Assembly: GCF_015832195.1 (NCBI RefSeq)
Contig: NC_052018.1
Span: 36,275,052-36,339,051, forward strand
Reading direction: 5' to 3'
From: Motacilla alba alba
Taxonomy: Eukaryota > Chordata > Aves > Passeriformes > Motacillidae
Length of the DNA stretch: 64,000 nt
In this document: piece after piece, positions 23,671 to 36,325 of the stretch
How positions within the stretch are numbered: the first letter of the stretch is position 1
Layout of the letters: each line of letters begins with the position of its first letter
Notes under the pieces: model-generated
The model's input: only the letters and a program-made list of their open reading frames with translations
The model's database searches: none
Told to the model about the DNA's origin: nothing
Program-made: the position numbers and the translations under genes

Positions 23671-26600
23671 GTAAGGACAGGGAAGAAGGCCACTCAGTCA
23701 CCAATCCAGACTGGAATGATGCCAAAAATTATTGTTGTTTCATGTGGAATAAAGGCAGAGAGATGGTGCACATAAGCCAGTTTATACCCCTGTCTGCTAG
23801 CAGATCTGATCCATGAGGATTAGATTGTTCTCATCTATGAACATTTTACCTTCTGTGCAGTACATCATCTTCTGAGGTTCTGAGGAAAAGTTAGGGGTGC
23901 AGATGGAGATCAAGCATCATTCTTAGAAAAGAGAGATGCTTTGGAGTACTCAAATCATGATACCTTTAAAGGTGCCCAACAGGTTCAGAGCAGCTGCTGT
24001 AAAGAGCATCTCTTTTAAAATTGTCTCCAGCTGGAAATCTGAAGACAAATGAACCATGGTCACCAGCATTTTTTAAAACTTTGGTCTTGGTTTAAAGAGC
24101 TGAACTGTGAACATGGTATCACGTGAACCATAACAGCCTCATTAACTTAAAGCAGACCTGGAGCAGCAACTCTCTTAGAATGGCCAGGACACAGGGCCAG
24201 TCACTTCTCCACCCACCTCCAGCAGCAGCACGGGGGAAAACAGAGGCACAAACATCTGCCACACACACTCATGCTCCCATGCCAGGAACCATCACACCAG
24301 ATGGTATTAAAAAAACCATCAGATAGCACAGGCAAGAGCCCATGGACAACAGGGACTATAGCAGCACTGAATCCTGACTAACTCTAAAGCTGGGTGGATT
24401 GGGCAAAATGGCTCTTCTGTTCACTCTGCCTTGCACTCTGCCCTTCTATGAAGCAGCCACAGTGGGCCACCATCATGGCACTTGGCTGTGTTCCACTCCA
24501 TCCCCAGAAGCTGTAAGGAACTCACACAGGGGAGTATCCTTTATCAAAGTGCCCAGCCCTGCCAAGACAGGCTTTGGGTTCAAATGACATTAATTTGCAA
24601 AATTCTCTGAGTCTTCTCTGAGTGTCTTCTGTGTCGTTTAGGCAAAGTGCTTTTCTTAGAGCAGTCTATTTTTTCTCAATATTGCATTTATAAGAAGAAT
24701 TTCCTTACCCAGAACCAGCAGACACTCCCCCTGCTCCACACTTCCTTATCCTCCTCCCTGTCCCCATAAAACTATTATTTAAAAACAGGAAAAAATACTC
24801 TGGCAAACAATCTTCCCCCCATCCTCCCTGCTATCTGTTTAAATATCCTTGACTGCAAGACATTCAGTACAGAACAGTCATCAATTTTTAATTCATTTAA
24901 TCTCTTGGTAACAGTGTTCTTGTGAACTGCAGGGCCCCTGAGGAAACTTCAGAGAAACCTTAGATGCTGGATCCAGGAATGAAATTTTGAGGATAGAGTG
25001 GACTCTGTGACACTGCATGGGTTAAGTGGGGAAATAAAAGATACTTAAAACCAAAAACCTTTCACCCCCAGCCAAATCAAAACACATTGTAAACCAGAGC
25101 TCTGTACCCTAACACGGCACAGATTGAAACAAGCAGCAGGGAGAGAATTCCCTGCGTCAGAGATGTTCATGATTCAGCAAACTTGGGAAGCAGCCCTCTG
25201 AGTAAACATGTGGGCTGTCTGCGCTCCTGGTCCTGGTCCTGCTTCTTCGTTCTTGTTCCAAGAAGCTCAGAGAACATCCTTATATGCTGTCAGTAATTAA
25301 ATTCTGCCTGCTTAAATGCCCTGGAAGTCTCAAGAGAGGACAGTTTTTCTCCTCGAGTCTGTAAATGTGGGGAATCTAATATTGTGCGTATCGGCATTGT
25401 TCTCCAAAGAACAGTCACTCAAAAATGGACAAAATGCTACCTGTGTACAACGTGAATGTTAATTAGCTCTGCAGGTGTTTTAGGATAGAGAGCAAGAGAA
25501 TTCTTGGCTATATTCAATCATGTCACATAATGGTAGCACTCGCAGGCCCCAGATGTACTGGAGTGTTGCATGAAAACAGGGAAAGAGCAAAACCCCATCC
25601 CCAGTATTTTATCACCTCATGAAAGAGGTTAAAAATAACCTATAGCTCCAGTTCTGTGGCAGCCAGAAATGATGTGTTTTATCTGAGCCCAAGTTTTCTC
25701 TTCACGGCATGGATAAGAACTACACTTCTCTGAGGAGGCATTTGGAAGGAGAAACATGTTTGATCACACGCTGTATGATACTGAACTTAATGCACACATA
25801 GAGCCACATCAGCTCTACAGCACCCAAGCAGCACAACATGCACACAGCTCCAGACTTCCAAAGTGTCTGGTTCCCACTGACTATCACAGAGAAACGCAGT
25901 GCTAACAAGGTTGGCAGCAGAAAGAAGCCTAAAGCCTTCAGCCACTCTCCTCAGCACCCTCAGCCCTCCTTCTGAGCTGAGATCCCTGCCTAGAATTTCC
26001 TTACCTGTAATACCTGGCAAGCTGCTCTGTAGGGATGGGAATGGCTCAGTCCCGCTCAGCTTCTAGAGGCCAATGCTAAATATCTACTTCAAGCAAGTGG
26101 TAAAGAGACTGTGGCTGTTAACACTAAATCTCACAACACAATTCCCCATCTTTCCACATGCACCTTAACGTAACAGGCAGGCTGCCTCTGTAATGACAGG
26201 CAGCACAAGAACACAAGGCATTACACTTCAGAGCTACTCAGTAAATTGGTATTTTTTTTTTGCAAGATTATGCAATGTTTAGGACATTTAGGGTCTATTT
26301 TTCAAAAAATGGTGACTAGAAAATCACAATGCAAAACATGGCCTCGATGCTTGGTGCTAAAGCTCTTTCCACGACACCCACCAGCAGAACGGCAGCTCAG
26401 CCAGACGCAGAGATGCTGGGACAATTTGCAAAGTTACCATTTCTTGCAGAGACTTCCCCTATTTGTGATGCGTTTTTCTAACCAAGTTATTTGCCATTTA
26501 CCAGCAGCAACCTCTGATTCTTTGCCTGTGTACCTCCTGTTTTCTTTCACACTATTAAGAACATTATTGTCTATTCTTCTGCCAGTGGAGTGTGCTGATG

Positions 26601-27498
26601 ATTAGCACTGCAATATCTGGTTCCCTTTATTGAAAATGTTAATCCTTTCTTTTTGCCAGGTTTCTTTAGCCAGGGGTGTTAATACTTGGTTAATAGAATC
26701 AGGCTGCCTTTTTCTTCATCTCTTGTGTTGCATGTGTTTTAGGAAGGGAATTCTTTTTTGTCTTTTGGTCAGAATTTATTATAGTCTCTTGTTTGGTTCT
26801 CGGTTTTTTTCTCCAGAGGGGCTGCTTTGACTTTTCTTGTTTTTTGGTTTTTGTTTTTTCTTTTTTTCCCGTTTTTGGTTTCTGTAGTCTGTAAAGGGAA
26901 CTTAAGAGTGTGTCCACCAAGGAAGAGTTATCTGTGTTCATAACCAAGAAGAGGACTGAGAGCTGGGAGTCTTCCCTCACTGAGCAAAGGTAAGGCTCTC
27001 TTGGGCATTCCACAAGCTTCCCTTCAACCTGAAGATCCTTTCAGAATTTGGATAGTAACTAGCATCCACCCACTGCTCATAAGACATTTTTTTCCATGGA
27101 GAGAGCATGATGTAAAGCATGGGTCACCTGTTGTACCTTCAGTAATCCCAGATCCTGCCCCAGGGGAAAGGTGAGGTTGCCAAGATGCAAACCAGAGATG
27201 GCTGCAGAATGAAGTGTAGGTAACTTCAGTGGCATGATCTTTTACTGCTGATCAGGTAGCAGGACAGTGAAAACTCCTCTTGTTTTGATGTGAAGTGCAC
27301 AGACCCTATATCCCACAAATTGCTGTTGTGATGATTTTCTTTAAAAGGAAAGACATCACCTGGAGAAATGCAGTCACTCAAGGAAGAAAAATGCCAAGTC
27401 ATCTAGAGCTTTGTCTCTCCTGATTGCAATCATATTTTATTCTCAAGTAAAGAGAAATAGTTTTGGCACGAAGCAGTGGATGTTCAACATGCAGCTAC
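23671..27498. other. Non-coding stretch, no gene recognised
   Basis: Unique sequence without a supported gene. It includes a T-rich low-complexity stretch at about 26.80-26.88 kb that produces a lysine-rich minus-strand open frame with no significance. No repeats or regulatory sites stood out elsewhere. Confidence 0.6.
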
Positions 27499-27650
27499 TG
27501 TGGATATGAGACTCCAGGATGATTTTTAAGGTTGCCCCAACACACAGATGTGCTCCCACTGGAGACAGTTTCAACAGGCACACCTAAAGCTGGATGGAGC
27601 TATGGGAACTGGCTGGCTCCCACTCCATCTATCCAGCCAGCCAGCTGAAG
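27499..27650 (+). repeat. Copy A of a diverged direct repeat pair
   Basis: This roughly 150-bp sequence is related to 28405-28548 in the same orientation. Shared blocks include GAGACTCC/GGGACTCC, TTGCCCCAACACA, CAGGCACACCT, AGCTATGGGAAC and CCAGCTGA at the end. Over the first 87 aligned bases I count about 17 differences, so roughly 80 percent identity. Copy A has about a dozen extra bases before AGCTATGGGAAC. The pair could be two insertions of an unrecognised element or an old local duplication, with the CpG island lying between them. Confidence 0.85.
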
Positions 27651-27810
27651 GGGCCAGGAGCAATGGGGGCACCGCGGGGCAACTTTCCTTGCGCCTTCTA
27701 CAAGTCAGACCATGAGGTTGGCACAGTTCTCCTTTGACCCTTCGCCTCTGAATACCCATGACCCTGCCTGTGCTACAGCTCCCCGGCACAGGCGAGCCGG
27801 AGCGCCGGCA

Positions 27811-27920
27811 GCGGGAGCGGCCCGGGAGCGGCCCCGGGAGCGGGAGCGGGAGCAGCCCTGGGAGCGGGACTGGCCCGGGAGCAGGAGCGGGAGCGGGAGC
27901 GGCCCCGGGAGCGGGAGCGG
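27811..27920. repeat. GGGAGC minisatellite in CpG island
   Basis: An imperfect array of the hexamer GGGAGC, broken by GGCCCC and similar spacers, filling about half of the CpG island. Closely spaced GGG runs with mostly 3-base spacers and some 8-9-base spacers give near-canonical G-quadruplex potential on the plus strand. Frames over it give ERERER- or GSGSGS-type low-complexity peptides, which should not be read as proteins. Confidence 0.9.
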
Positions 27921-27947
27921 CGCCGCCCGGAGCCACCGCCTGCGCAC

Positions 27948-27965
27948 GGCGCCGCCTGGTGGCCG
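27948..27965 (+). promoter_or_regulatory. CTCF-like binding motif
   Basis: The sequence GGCGCCGCCTGGTGGCCG closely matches one orientation of the vertebrate CTCF core (GCGCC..CTGGTGGCC), with about one deviation by eye. It lies at the downstream side of the CpG island, a common setting for CTCF sites. This is motif evidence only. Confidence 0.5.
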
Positions 27966-28054
27966 CAGCGCCGCACTGCACGGGCCGCGCTTGGGGCGGT
28001 GGCGCGGGTTTGAGCGACAGCCGTCCCTAATTATGTTAATTGCACAGCTCCTTC

Positions 28055-28078
28055 TTTTTTTTTTTTTTTTTTTTTTTT
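28055..28078. repeat. Poly(T) tract, 24 T
   Basis: An uninterrupted run of 24 T just downstream of the CpG island, followed by CCCTCTCCAG. On the plus strand this resembles a long polypyrimidine tract with a splice-acceptor AG, but no coding exon follows. It could equally be the poly(A) of a minus-strand retrocopy, though none is recognised. Confidence 0.95.
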
Positions 28079-28404
28079 CCCTCTCCAGAAACCCTTAGGC
28101 TTTTGTTTGCAGGGAATAAATAAAGAGGGATTAGTTACGTTTATCTGTGTTTTCCTAAGTCTTTACGGAATAACTGTTACATGTAATTAAGTAATTTGTC
28201 TGTCCTTGACCATGCTGATAGCAAATTACCAGACATTACTGATGAGGCTCCATTACATTTTAAGAATAGATTACATGGATCTGTGATTTATTGATTTTTA
28301 TTTCTTATTTTAAACAGGATCAGCTGGAAATAATGGTCTTATGAAGGTGAAAATGCAATGTGCTTTGACAAGTCGCCTTTATCTAGTAGTATTGTTTGGC
28401 TATA

Positions 28405-28548
28405 TATGGATGTGGGACTCCAAAACCATTTTTAACATTGCCCCAACACAGAGATATTCTCCCTCTAGAGAGAGTTACAGCAGGCACACCTGGAGCTATG
28501 GGAACAGATTGAATCCCTCCCTCCACCCATCCATCCATCCAGCTGAGG
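28405..28548 (+). repeat. Copy B of a diverged direct repeat pair
   Basis: The partner of 27499-27650, about 900 bp downstream and in the same orientation. It carries the shared TTGCCCCAACACA, CAGGCACACCTGGAGC and GAGCTATGGGAAC blocks and ends in a short CCAT repeat before CCAGCTGAGG. Similarity stops at both ends within a few bases of the stated limits. I cannot name the family. Confidence 0.85.
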
Positions 28549-31500
28549 AGCTGTTGTCTTCTCCACAAAGGATCTGCACTGAACCAGCTGCACAGCAAGT
28601 TTTCCATTCACAGCTTTCCCCTGGCCAGTGTCAAACATGCTGATTGGATATATTCAGACAACTTTTGTTAAGAGCAATATCATCCTGGCTCTGTCCTCTG
28701 TGATCCTGCTAATATTGAAATAATTCACATTCTTCAAGGATCCAGCTTAGCTGCTTCCCCTATACTTTGCTGCATCTCAAATCACTAATCCATACACCCT
28801 TTTCTTAAAATTTGCTTCCTGTGAGGTTTTCCATATAATTGTCATCACAGATTGATAAGTTTCTCTTCAGGAACCATGAAGCATCAATGTGCAGAGATAA
28901 TGTCAAAACATCATGCCTAAAAATAGATTCTCTTGTACAAGATACAGACACCATTTCATTCACATACTTTGAAGGCACTTTATTGAGCCTGCCAGGTCCT
29001 TACAAACTCCCAGGGAATATGTTCTCCTCAAAACTGAGACAGGATACTTCACCTTAAAATTTACTAATCTTATTACACCTTTGGTTTGTAGGTATATATT
29101 AACTTACTATAATCACACAAACATACTTCATACTAAACATATGCACCACTCTGCCAACAGAAGGTGCGGAAGTATGTCCACAACTCCTGACAAATTGCAA
29201 AGAGGAAAAAATCTTCCAAGGAGATACTGCACTGGTGCATTTGCCAAGAGGCCTGACCAGAACTGATTACAGCCCACCCCTGAGCTCTAGAAAGTGTGTC
29301 ATCAAGGCTAGGTCTTCAAAACTGAAAGGCAGCAACTAATCATAATTAAAGGGTGTGGATGTCTTTTTCATCCCCCGGGAACTAGCTCTTGGGGTAAAAT
29401 AAGAAACTCTTTCACTAAACCCCATTGTGTGGCTTTGTCTTCCAAACACGCTGGGGAAAAGAAAGGGAGGAGATTCAATAAGTGCATCCAGGAGAAACTT
29501 GGATTACAGCCAAGAGTCGTGATCTGGACAGTGCCAAGACTGTCAGCAGCACAAAGAGGAGGGGTCGCTTCCAAAAGACTTTTTGCAGAGATTTTATCCC
29601 TGCCAAACCCTCCTCCCAAGCCTGTAAGTAAGCCATGATGGTATGGCTTTTTTTAGTACGTGCAAAACCTCTGTTACCAGAAATTAGAATGCCATTGTGA
29701 TGCTTCTGCCTCTTGAGGAGATGTCAGCGATTTCCTCAGAGAGGTAAGCAGCACCCAAGGGCAGATGCCAACGCACAGAAAACATTTGAGGTGGTTTTGG
29801 TCACGGGCCAGCCCATGCCTGTAGATACATGGGCTAAACTGGTCTAGTTTCCTGGGACATGGGATTTCAGGGTTTTTTCCTCTGACAACCTGACATGGCA
29901 CACAGGCAGCAGAATATGCTTCAGGGAAGGCAGCTATTTTCAACTAGAGAAGTGTGAGAAGGTGAGAGTCCCCCAGCCTAGCCTGGGGCAGCCCCAGCAG
30001 CCAGCAGGGCTGAAGCACTGGCTACCCACTGCTTTGGGTGAGTTTACCAAGGTGGGATAAGCAGATTCTAGCTGCTCACTGGCATGGCTCAAGGGCAGTC
30101 CCTTTCCCTGCTCCTCTCCTCGTCTCTCCCCTGCCTGCATTTGGATGTGTGTCTGGCTGCTTCTCTCAAATCAGCTCTTGCTCTCAGTCTGCCCTAGGTG
30201 AAGTGATTCAGCTCATTAAACTGGCTGAAAGATAATTAACCGTGCCTGTGAGGGAAAAGGGGCAGGACACACTCCTGATGGACAGGGAGAGGTGGCCCCA
30301 GAGACATTTCTCCAGGCTGTGAGCGGCTAGTCTTGGCCAATCCTCCCTTTCAGAAAGGCCAAGGAGGGACAAGCAATCACAGTTCTTGCACAGGCTACCT
30401 TCCTTGAGATGACATGCCCTGTCCCCCTACCTGCATCCAGGCTGGCAGCTAGAAGCCACCAGGGAACTTCACGTGCCTCTCACACACTTCACACACCACA
30501 TTCAGCATGAGGGCATCTCTTCTCCTCTCCTCCACCTCCCACAGGCAGCATCACCAGTCCGTGGATCTTGCCAGAAGTCCACCACTGGTAGCTGTAGTTG
30601 TGCCACCTTAGCCTGAACAGAAATGCCCAAGTTTTGTTCCCACTGATAAATATGTGAGGGATTCATAGGCGTCCCCAAGGAAGGATGGTAATGATTTTGC
30701 TTGTTTTAGGAGTTTTTATAACTGACCTCTCTGTTGTCAGAACTACAAGTCCCACAGATCAGAATATAAGTTACGTTGCCTTTTTTATCAAGGGGAGACA
30801 AACTTCTCTCAGTTTCTTTCTTCTCCTCCATGGGGAGAAACAAAACTTGTTTTTTTCAGTAGCCCAGTCATTGCCCCTTTGTTCTGTTTGTATAAAGCAA
30901 AATGCAAAGAATCCTGAAGAAGCAACCAATTTTTGTATTCTTATTACAAAGAACAAGTATGTCAGAAATCTTTTGGTTTTTTCCCTTGGAACCAGTCTTT
31001 TTATGTAAGCACTTCTCGAAACATAAAAAATCAGTCCTTACTTCATCTCCCTTTCCATTGGGAATGGGCGAAGAATTACACTACAGAGAAGTACAGTTCA
31101 TTTTCCTAAGTGTTTTTTCTAACAACGAACAGGATGGCAACTTAGACCTGACACCGTCTCTTCAGGTCTCAGGGTCTTGGCCAGGTCACTGTGGAGAAAA
31201 AGAGCCCAACGTGTCTGGATTCCTTGCAACAGCTTTTCTGAGTGGCTGCTCCTGCTGCTCTGCAGCTGCTGCCCCATGCTTCCCTGGGAGCACTGCTGTC
31301 CCATGAGCTGCTCCTCTGCTCCCTCCCTGCCTGCTCAGCCGGGCAGCCTGGCAGGGACCCGGCAGGGCAGTCCTGTGAGAGTGCAGCCGTGCTCTGCTCT
31401 GCTCTGCTCTGCTCTCCCTTGAGCCCCCTGCCCCAGCGCCGCAGGCTGGCCTCCCCCAGCAGGCAAGCTGACAGGGCAGGGGCTCTGTGCTCACGTCTGG

Positions 31501-34500
31501 GTCCCCTGCACGGCGTCCTTTCACCTCTGAACCCAGCCAGGTGTTCCCCTGTCATCCTCTGAGCTGTGCATGGGGTGTCACTGACCGCTGGCTCAGCCTG
31601 GCCATCTCTCCCTGGGCAGAATTTTGCCAACTCCAGCCTGCTCCCTTCACATGGGGAAAAGATCACTGAGGCACAGCTCTGTGTGAGCTTCAGCACAGAT
31701 GGAACTTGCACTGCTCAGAAGCACTCCAAAGCACCTCACTGCGTGTCTCATTCTTGTCACACAGACCCTCTTCCCTTGGCTGCCTCGCAGAGCACAGCAG
31801 TCAGGCTTTAGTTAGTCCCCGTGTCTCTGCACTGTCTCTGGAAAGATGCTGTGGAGCAGCTCTTTCTCTCCAGACACCTAACCTGGGTCTCTTTACCTCA
31901 TTATCTGTGAAATGGAGGCCATCTATAACAGATTTTTTTTCTTACATTTGATTGCTGACTGTGTGAAAATTCTTGCTGTAATACCTTCTCCCCATTCAAT
32001 TTTTAGCAGATTTGGACACAATTCCACTTTATTCAGAGATGCATCATCATTCCTTCTGAAATCCTGGAGTGTTTGAGGATAGCTTTTAATTTGGGGTGCT
32101 GTAGAAAGCATTGGCTCTCTCCTGGTTTTGAGTTTTCAGCTGGTGCAGGGGGCCAGGAGCAAGAAAATGGACAAACACTGAGTTATGTGCTTGCTGAGTG
32201 AGACTCTCCCTATTTAAAAACAGTTTCATCTTAGGAAAGGTTTTCTCTTGACAGAGATTCTTTAGTCTAACACTTGTAATGAGTATTTATTACAACAGTT
32301 GCATTTGTCAGTCCCTTGTATGCACTGGGCTCTGTGGATATTTAATGCAGCTAAATGAGACAATGGACTGGATTTCTGGTGAAATATCAGATACTTGCCC
32401 TCTCTTAAAAAAACAAAGCAACAACTTCATATAGTTTTTCAGCTTTTCTTGCATGGCAGCACCCATTCTGTTTCACAGGGTGCCAACAAGACACTTTAAA
32501 TTTTCCTGGACCTTTTACCTTGGCAGCTCAGCAAGAACAGCTTTCTCTGAATCCTCCCTAATCAATTGACTTTGCCAAGCCTTTTGCTTAACAAATCCTG
32601 CAATTGCTTCCAGCTTTTTCCCACAAGCAATACCAAATTAATGGATTTGTAGTCTCTTGGTGAGTCTCTTGGCCTTTCATTGTCTGATTAGGCACAGTCT
32701 GGCCTGCTGGGAGAAATGTACTGCATTGATAAAGATGCTGGAAGAGGTTCATTTCATGTCCCACTTTCCTTTTGCATTCTTGGATTCATGCAAATCGAAA
32801 TGTTACAATGAACATGGATGAGATTAAGAAGCTCAGAGTCCCTCAGTATGGGCACATCTCACACCATGAGTAATCCAGTGTCTTAGGGATCCTGGGCAGT
32901 CATGCATGCTATTCCAAATCTGTCTTGCATTTAAGAACTTGGCCCAAATTCATAAGAGTGTATTCTTAAAATGTATTTGGGGCTTAACTGTACCTGCAAA
33001 TGGAATGTTCATACAAGTAACCTAAGGACCCAGCAAATCTAACTTTATGCCTCTGTCAAACAATGCAAACCAAAGCAGTATATGAAATCACTACATTTTA
33101 AAGCATGGATATTTTGGGCATACAACTGCTTTCCGAATGCTATTTTCTCTATCATATGTTTAGAGAATCACTGTCCCTAAACAACAGACTTTTCTTAGAA
33201 AGAAAAACAACAAACAGGATTTTGTTATTTTTCCAAACAGTTTCAGCTCTATTTCTGCCTTGTACCAGATATTGTTTCATTTCCAGATAATCCAGTAAAT
33301 CTCAGAAGTAGCTAACTCTTGCACCCCACTACATATGAAGATGCTCACTCTTCACTTTCCTCACTCTTCCTTTGGCCACAAGTCATGCTGCACATATGAT
33401 GGGGTTCAAGTCTTCTTTCACAGAATGGGTGTTCAGACTGCTAGTAATCTCCAGTTCTCCAACTGCCCCCCTAGAACTAGCAGGTTCCTCTGACCCTAGC
33501 TTTCCCTTGAGGACAGATACTGATTGTTGGGCTGGAGAGGTGCTCTAGGACTTGAGGATTATGAACCTACCTTCTGCAGCATTCATGGACAGGAATCCCA
33601 CCACCAAGCCATTGCACACCCCGGGCAGGAGAGCTCTGCACAGCTTATCCTGGCACTGAGCCATTTCACAGCCAGGAGCACAGCCACAGCCCAGTGAGAC
33701 AGAAGGGCAGGCAGAAAATCCTTTGGTCAGCCTAGTTACTGAGTTACAGCCTGGGAGGGGAGCAATACAAAACCCCAGGATTGATTCTGTTTAATTTCTT
33801 TCTGACAATAATCCAACATGTACACAAGAACACAGAATCAGCACTTTAGTTCTGGTCCCTGGTGTGGATGTCATCTGTTCAAGACAGTCTTGGATAAGAT
33901 GGGAGCTGTAAATCGTGGCATATGTTTGGTTTTGCATGCTAATCATACATTCAGAGATTATAAACTCCAATTTTAACAGTCCTGTTCTCCAGCATTTTTC
34001 TGTCATCAAACTACTTCTTCCCCCCTACATTTTTGGACTGGAAAAAACAGGGACTTGAAGCATTCTCAGTTCAGAGAGTTGTAGGCAGGCTATTTGAGCT
34101 AAATCTACCTATTGGGTCAAGAGCTCCTCTGAACCTGATCACTCTTCTTTGTTTCTGGGGTTTGGTAACACTGCTATATCTCAGCAGATCTTGATATTGC
34201 TATACAATTTTCTTTGGGTTTCCTGGGGAGTTTAGGGGTTTTGTTTGTTTTTTTTTTTTCTTCTAAAAGGCTTATTTCTCCTGTTCTTACCCCAGCAGCG
34301 AGTACTAGATCAATGCACCTTTCTTCCATTCCTTTTTTTTACCTGAAGTTGAAGGTAACTTTTGCTGGACTGACAATCCAGGGGATTCTCAACATTTCAT
34401 CTAATAGTGAGCAGTAGGATAAATGTCACTCAATCTCTTGGAAGATGTCCTCAAACACTTCTCACTAGTTTTGATCCACAGCCACTCCAGTAATAGTGTC

Positions 34501-36251
34501 CCTTGAAAGGGACTCAACACTTGATACATATTACCTCCAACTATTAACATCAGTACTTCTCACAGTATTTCTCACATTTTATAACTTACTCTTACACCCA
34601 TCTCTAATAAACCCTCAGTGGGAATAAAATTTATCCTTTTTCTGACAGTACATCTGAAAATTCCTCTTTGTGCCAGTGACACTGTGTGTAATGCCTGTGC
34701 CCTTGTTCCCAGCAGGCTGTCTAGGACATTCTTGGTACAGCACTTGGTTTCAGGTCAACCCATTTAGCATCTCCTCTAACACTATTGAGAAGAACAGCTC
34801 TGAGCAAACAGGACCTGACACCATTCTCTGCTGACATAATTTACATTCACACTTGGGCAGTGACAGTGTTCAGAAATCACAGTCACATCCAGAAAAATGT
34901 CTGGCACCACTAAAGGGCAGCGTCAACCCAGGCAACTCCTGTGGCATTGGGACTTAACAGGTATGCTACCAGATAAGCAAACAGGTTCACCAGAAACTTC
35001 TTCCCCTCCCTCACGTGTGTGAAGGAGAAAATAAAGGTTAGAAGAAAAAGGAGTCCCACAGAAGGCATCCAAATGTTCTTTCTGTTTTCATGACTTCTGA
35101 TACCTGCATGTCCCAGCAAGACAAGAAAGTCATTGCATCTCCTCGATGTTTCTTTTCAGTCACTGGCTGTTAGTCATGCCTTGTGCTTTTCCCATACTTC
35201 AGGGAGCTCCATGGCTCCATGTTTTTTGTGGCCTTTGGTTTAGGTACTTGCTTTTTTCTTTTCTGATAAGATATTTCAGATAGTCTATAAGCCAACTATG
35301 GGAGTATTAACATTTGCCCTAAGCTTCAGTGTGGGCTAGGTAGCTGTCCTTTGTGCAAGAAATTTTTGTTTTGTTGTCAAGGGTTAATTATCTTCACAGT
35401 AGTACTTCTTTGTTTCCCACTCTTACTGTCTTGGAATTTAAGGGTTTGGGACAAGTTTCTTTGTTACAGATAACAAGCTGCTGTTTTACCATCCCTGAAA
35501 TTACAAGATTGACTGGGAAACCTTAGATCAATCACAGACTATGTTAGGCTTTCACCTTCTCTGTACAGTATCAGTTTAAAAACATACTGCTCATTTCAAG
35601 GGCAGTGCAACACTTTTCAAATATTTGTAGCAGTTTCACAGATAACTTTCTTTGGCTGAGTGGATAGAAAATGATTAAAAACATCTTCAGGATCAGCTAT
35701 TGTGAAAAATAAAGCTGCCTATTGTGTTCCTTTTCCTCTGCAGAGCTGACCTAAAGCTGACTTTGTACTTTCCTCACTTACCTGTTTCCATTTTACTGGA
35801 AAACTCAACACTGGCAGTGCTTCTCTTTGCCCTGTAATTCCAGAAATGCTGGCCTCCCGCAGCTCACCTGTGGTGTTGTGTGCCGCCTGTCCGGCACTCA
35901 GAGCCACAGAGTATCCCAGAGACAGGCTCCCTCTGCCATCTCAAGCTCTAGCTGGTCAGTGTGGGGTTAGCCTGAGAGTTTGAAGCACATCACAGCTTGT
36001 CCTAGCCAGTTCTTGGCAGACTCTCCAAGGCCATAATTTCTTCTTGCTTTTAGCGATTGTTTCTTGCTCAGATTGAGTGAGTGCTGCCACCTCCAGACAT
36101 ACCTTTCAGGTATCAACCTCCTCTCAGTTATTAGCATTCACAGTTACGCCAATGTAATGGAAGTCAGCTCGCTGGTGGAGCAAGTTGGTTGATCCATAGC
36201 ACTGGAGAACATTGTGTTAATGGAGACCTTGCTGGAGAACAATCCTCAGTT
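28549..36251. other. Non-coding stretch, no gene recognised
   Basis: No gene is supported. A GC-richer patch at about 31.16-31.75 kb carries overlapping frames on both strands (up to 180 codons on the minus strand, rich in G, A, R and S) and a (GCTCT)5 repeat. The frames show no domain and depend on base composition, so I do not call a gene. A GTAAGT donor-like site follows a short plus-strand frame near 29.62 kb, again without support. The remainder is AT-leaning unique DNA. Confidence 0.6.
31391..31415. repeat. (GCTCT)5 pentanucleotide repeat
   Basis: Five tandem GCTCT units within a locally GC-rich patch. It is simple-sequence DNA with no evident role. Confidence 0.9.
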
Positions 36252-36325
36252 AAAAATACCAGGAAATCTTTAACAGCTGCCTTCCTGCATTTGAGTTTTG
36301 CTGTTAAAAACTTCCTGGTATTTTT
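36252..36325 (-). ncRNA. Candidate hairpin RNA (pre-miRNA-like)
   Basis: Two 26-nt arms (36252-36277 and 36300-36325) are inverted repeats around a 22-nt loop. Twenty-four of 26 positions are Watson-Crick pairs. The two others are A/C mismatches in a plus-strand RNA but become G-U wobbles in a minus-strand RNA, so the minus-strand transcript pairs at all 26 positions. Arm and loop lengths fall within the range of a compact microRNA precursor. The mature arms match no microRNA I recognise. Alternatives are a small palindromic DNA element (MITE-like) or a chance inverted duplication. There is no evidence here of transcription. Confidence 0.35.

Larger units (their letters stand above)
27781..28026. 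promoter_or_regulatory. Small CpG island
   Basis: About 245 bp of very GC-rich DNA with roughly 40 CpG dinucleotides by eye, against a CpG-poor background. It is the only clear CpG island in the window. It contains a GGGAGC minisatellite and a CTCF-like site. Islands of this kind usually mark transcription start regions or unmethylated distal elements in vertebrates. No recognisable coding exon adjoins it, so a non-coding RNA promoter, an unannotated first exon or an insulator-type element are all possible. All six frames are open across parts of it only because the repeat lacks stops. Confidence 0.75.

Noticed and set aside
27571..28098. Overlapping 128-136-codon frames on both strands
   Set aside because: They are open because the GGGAGC minisatellite and CpG island lack stop codons; the peptides are low complexity.
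31169..31711. 180-codon minus-strand open frame
   Set aside because: It lies in a GC-rich patch where several overlapping frames on both strands are open; its R, G, S and A-rich peptide reflects composition and a GCTCT repeat.
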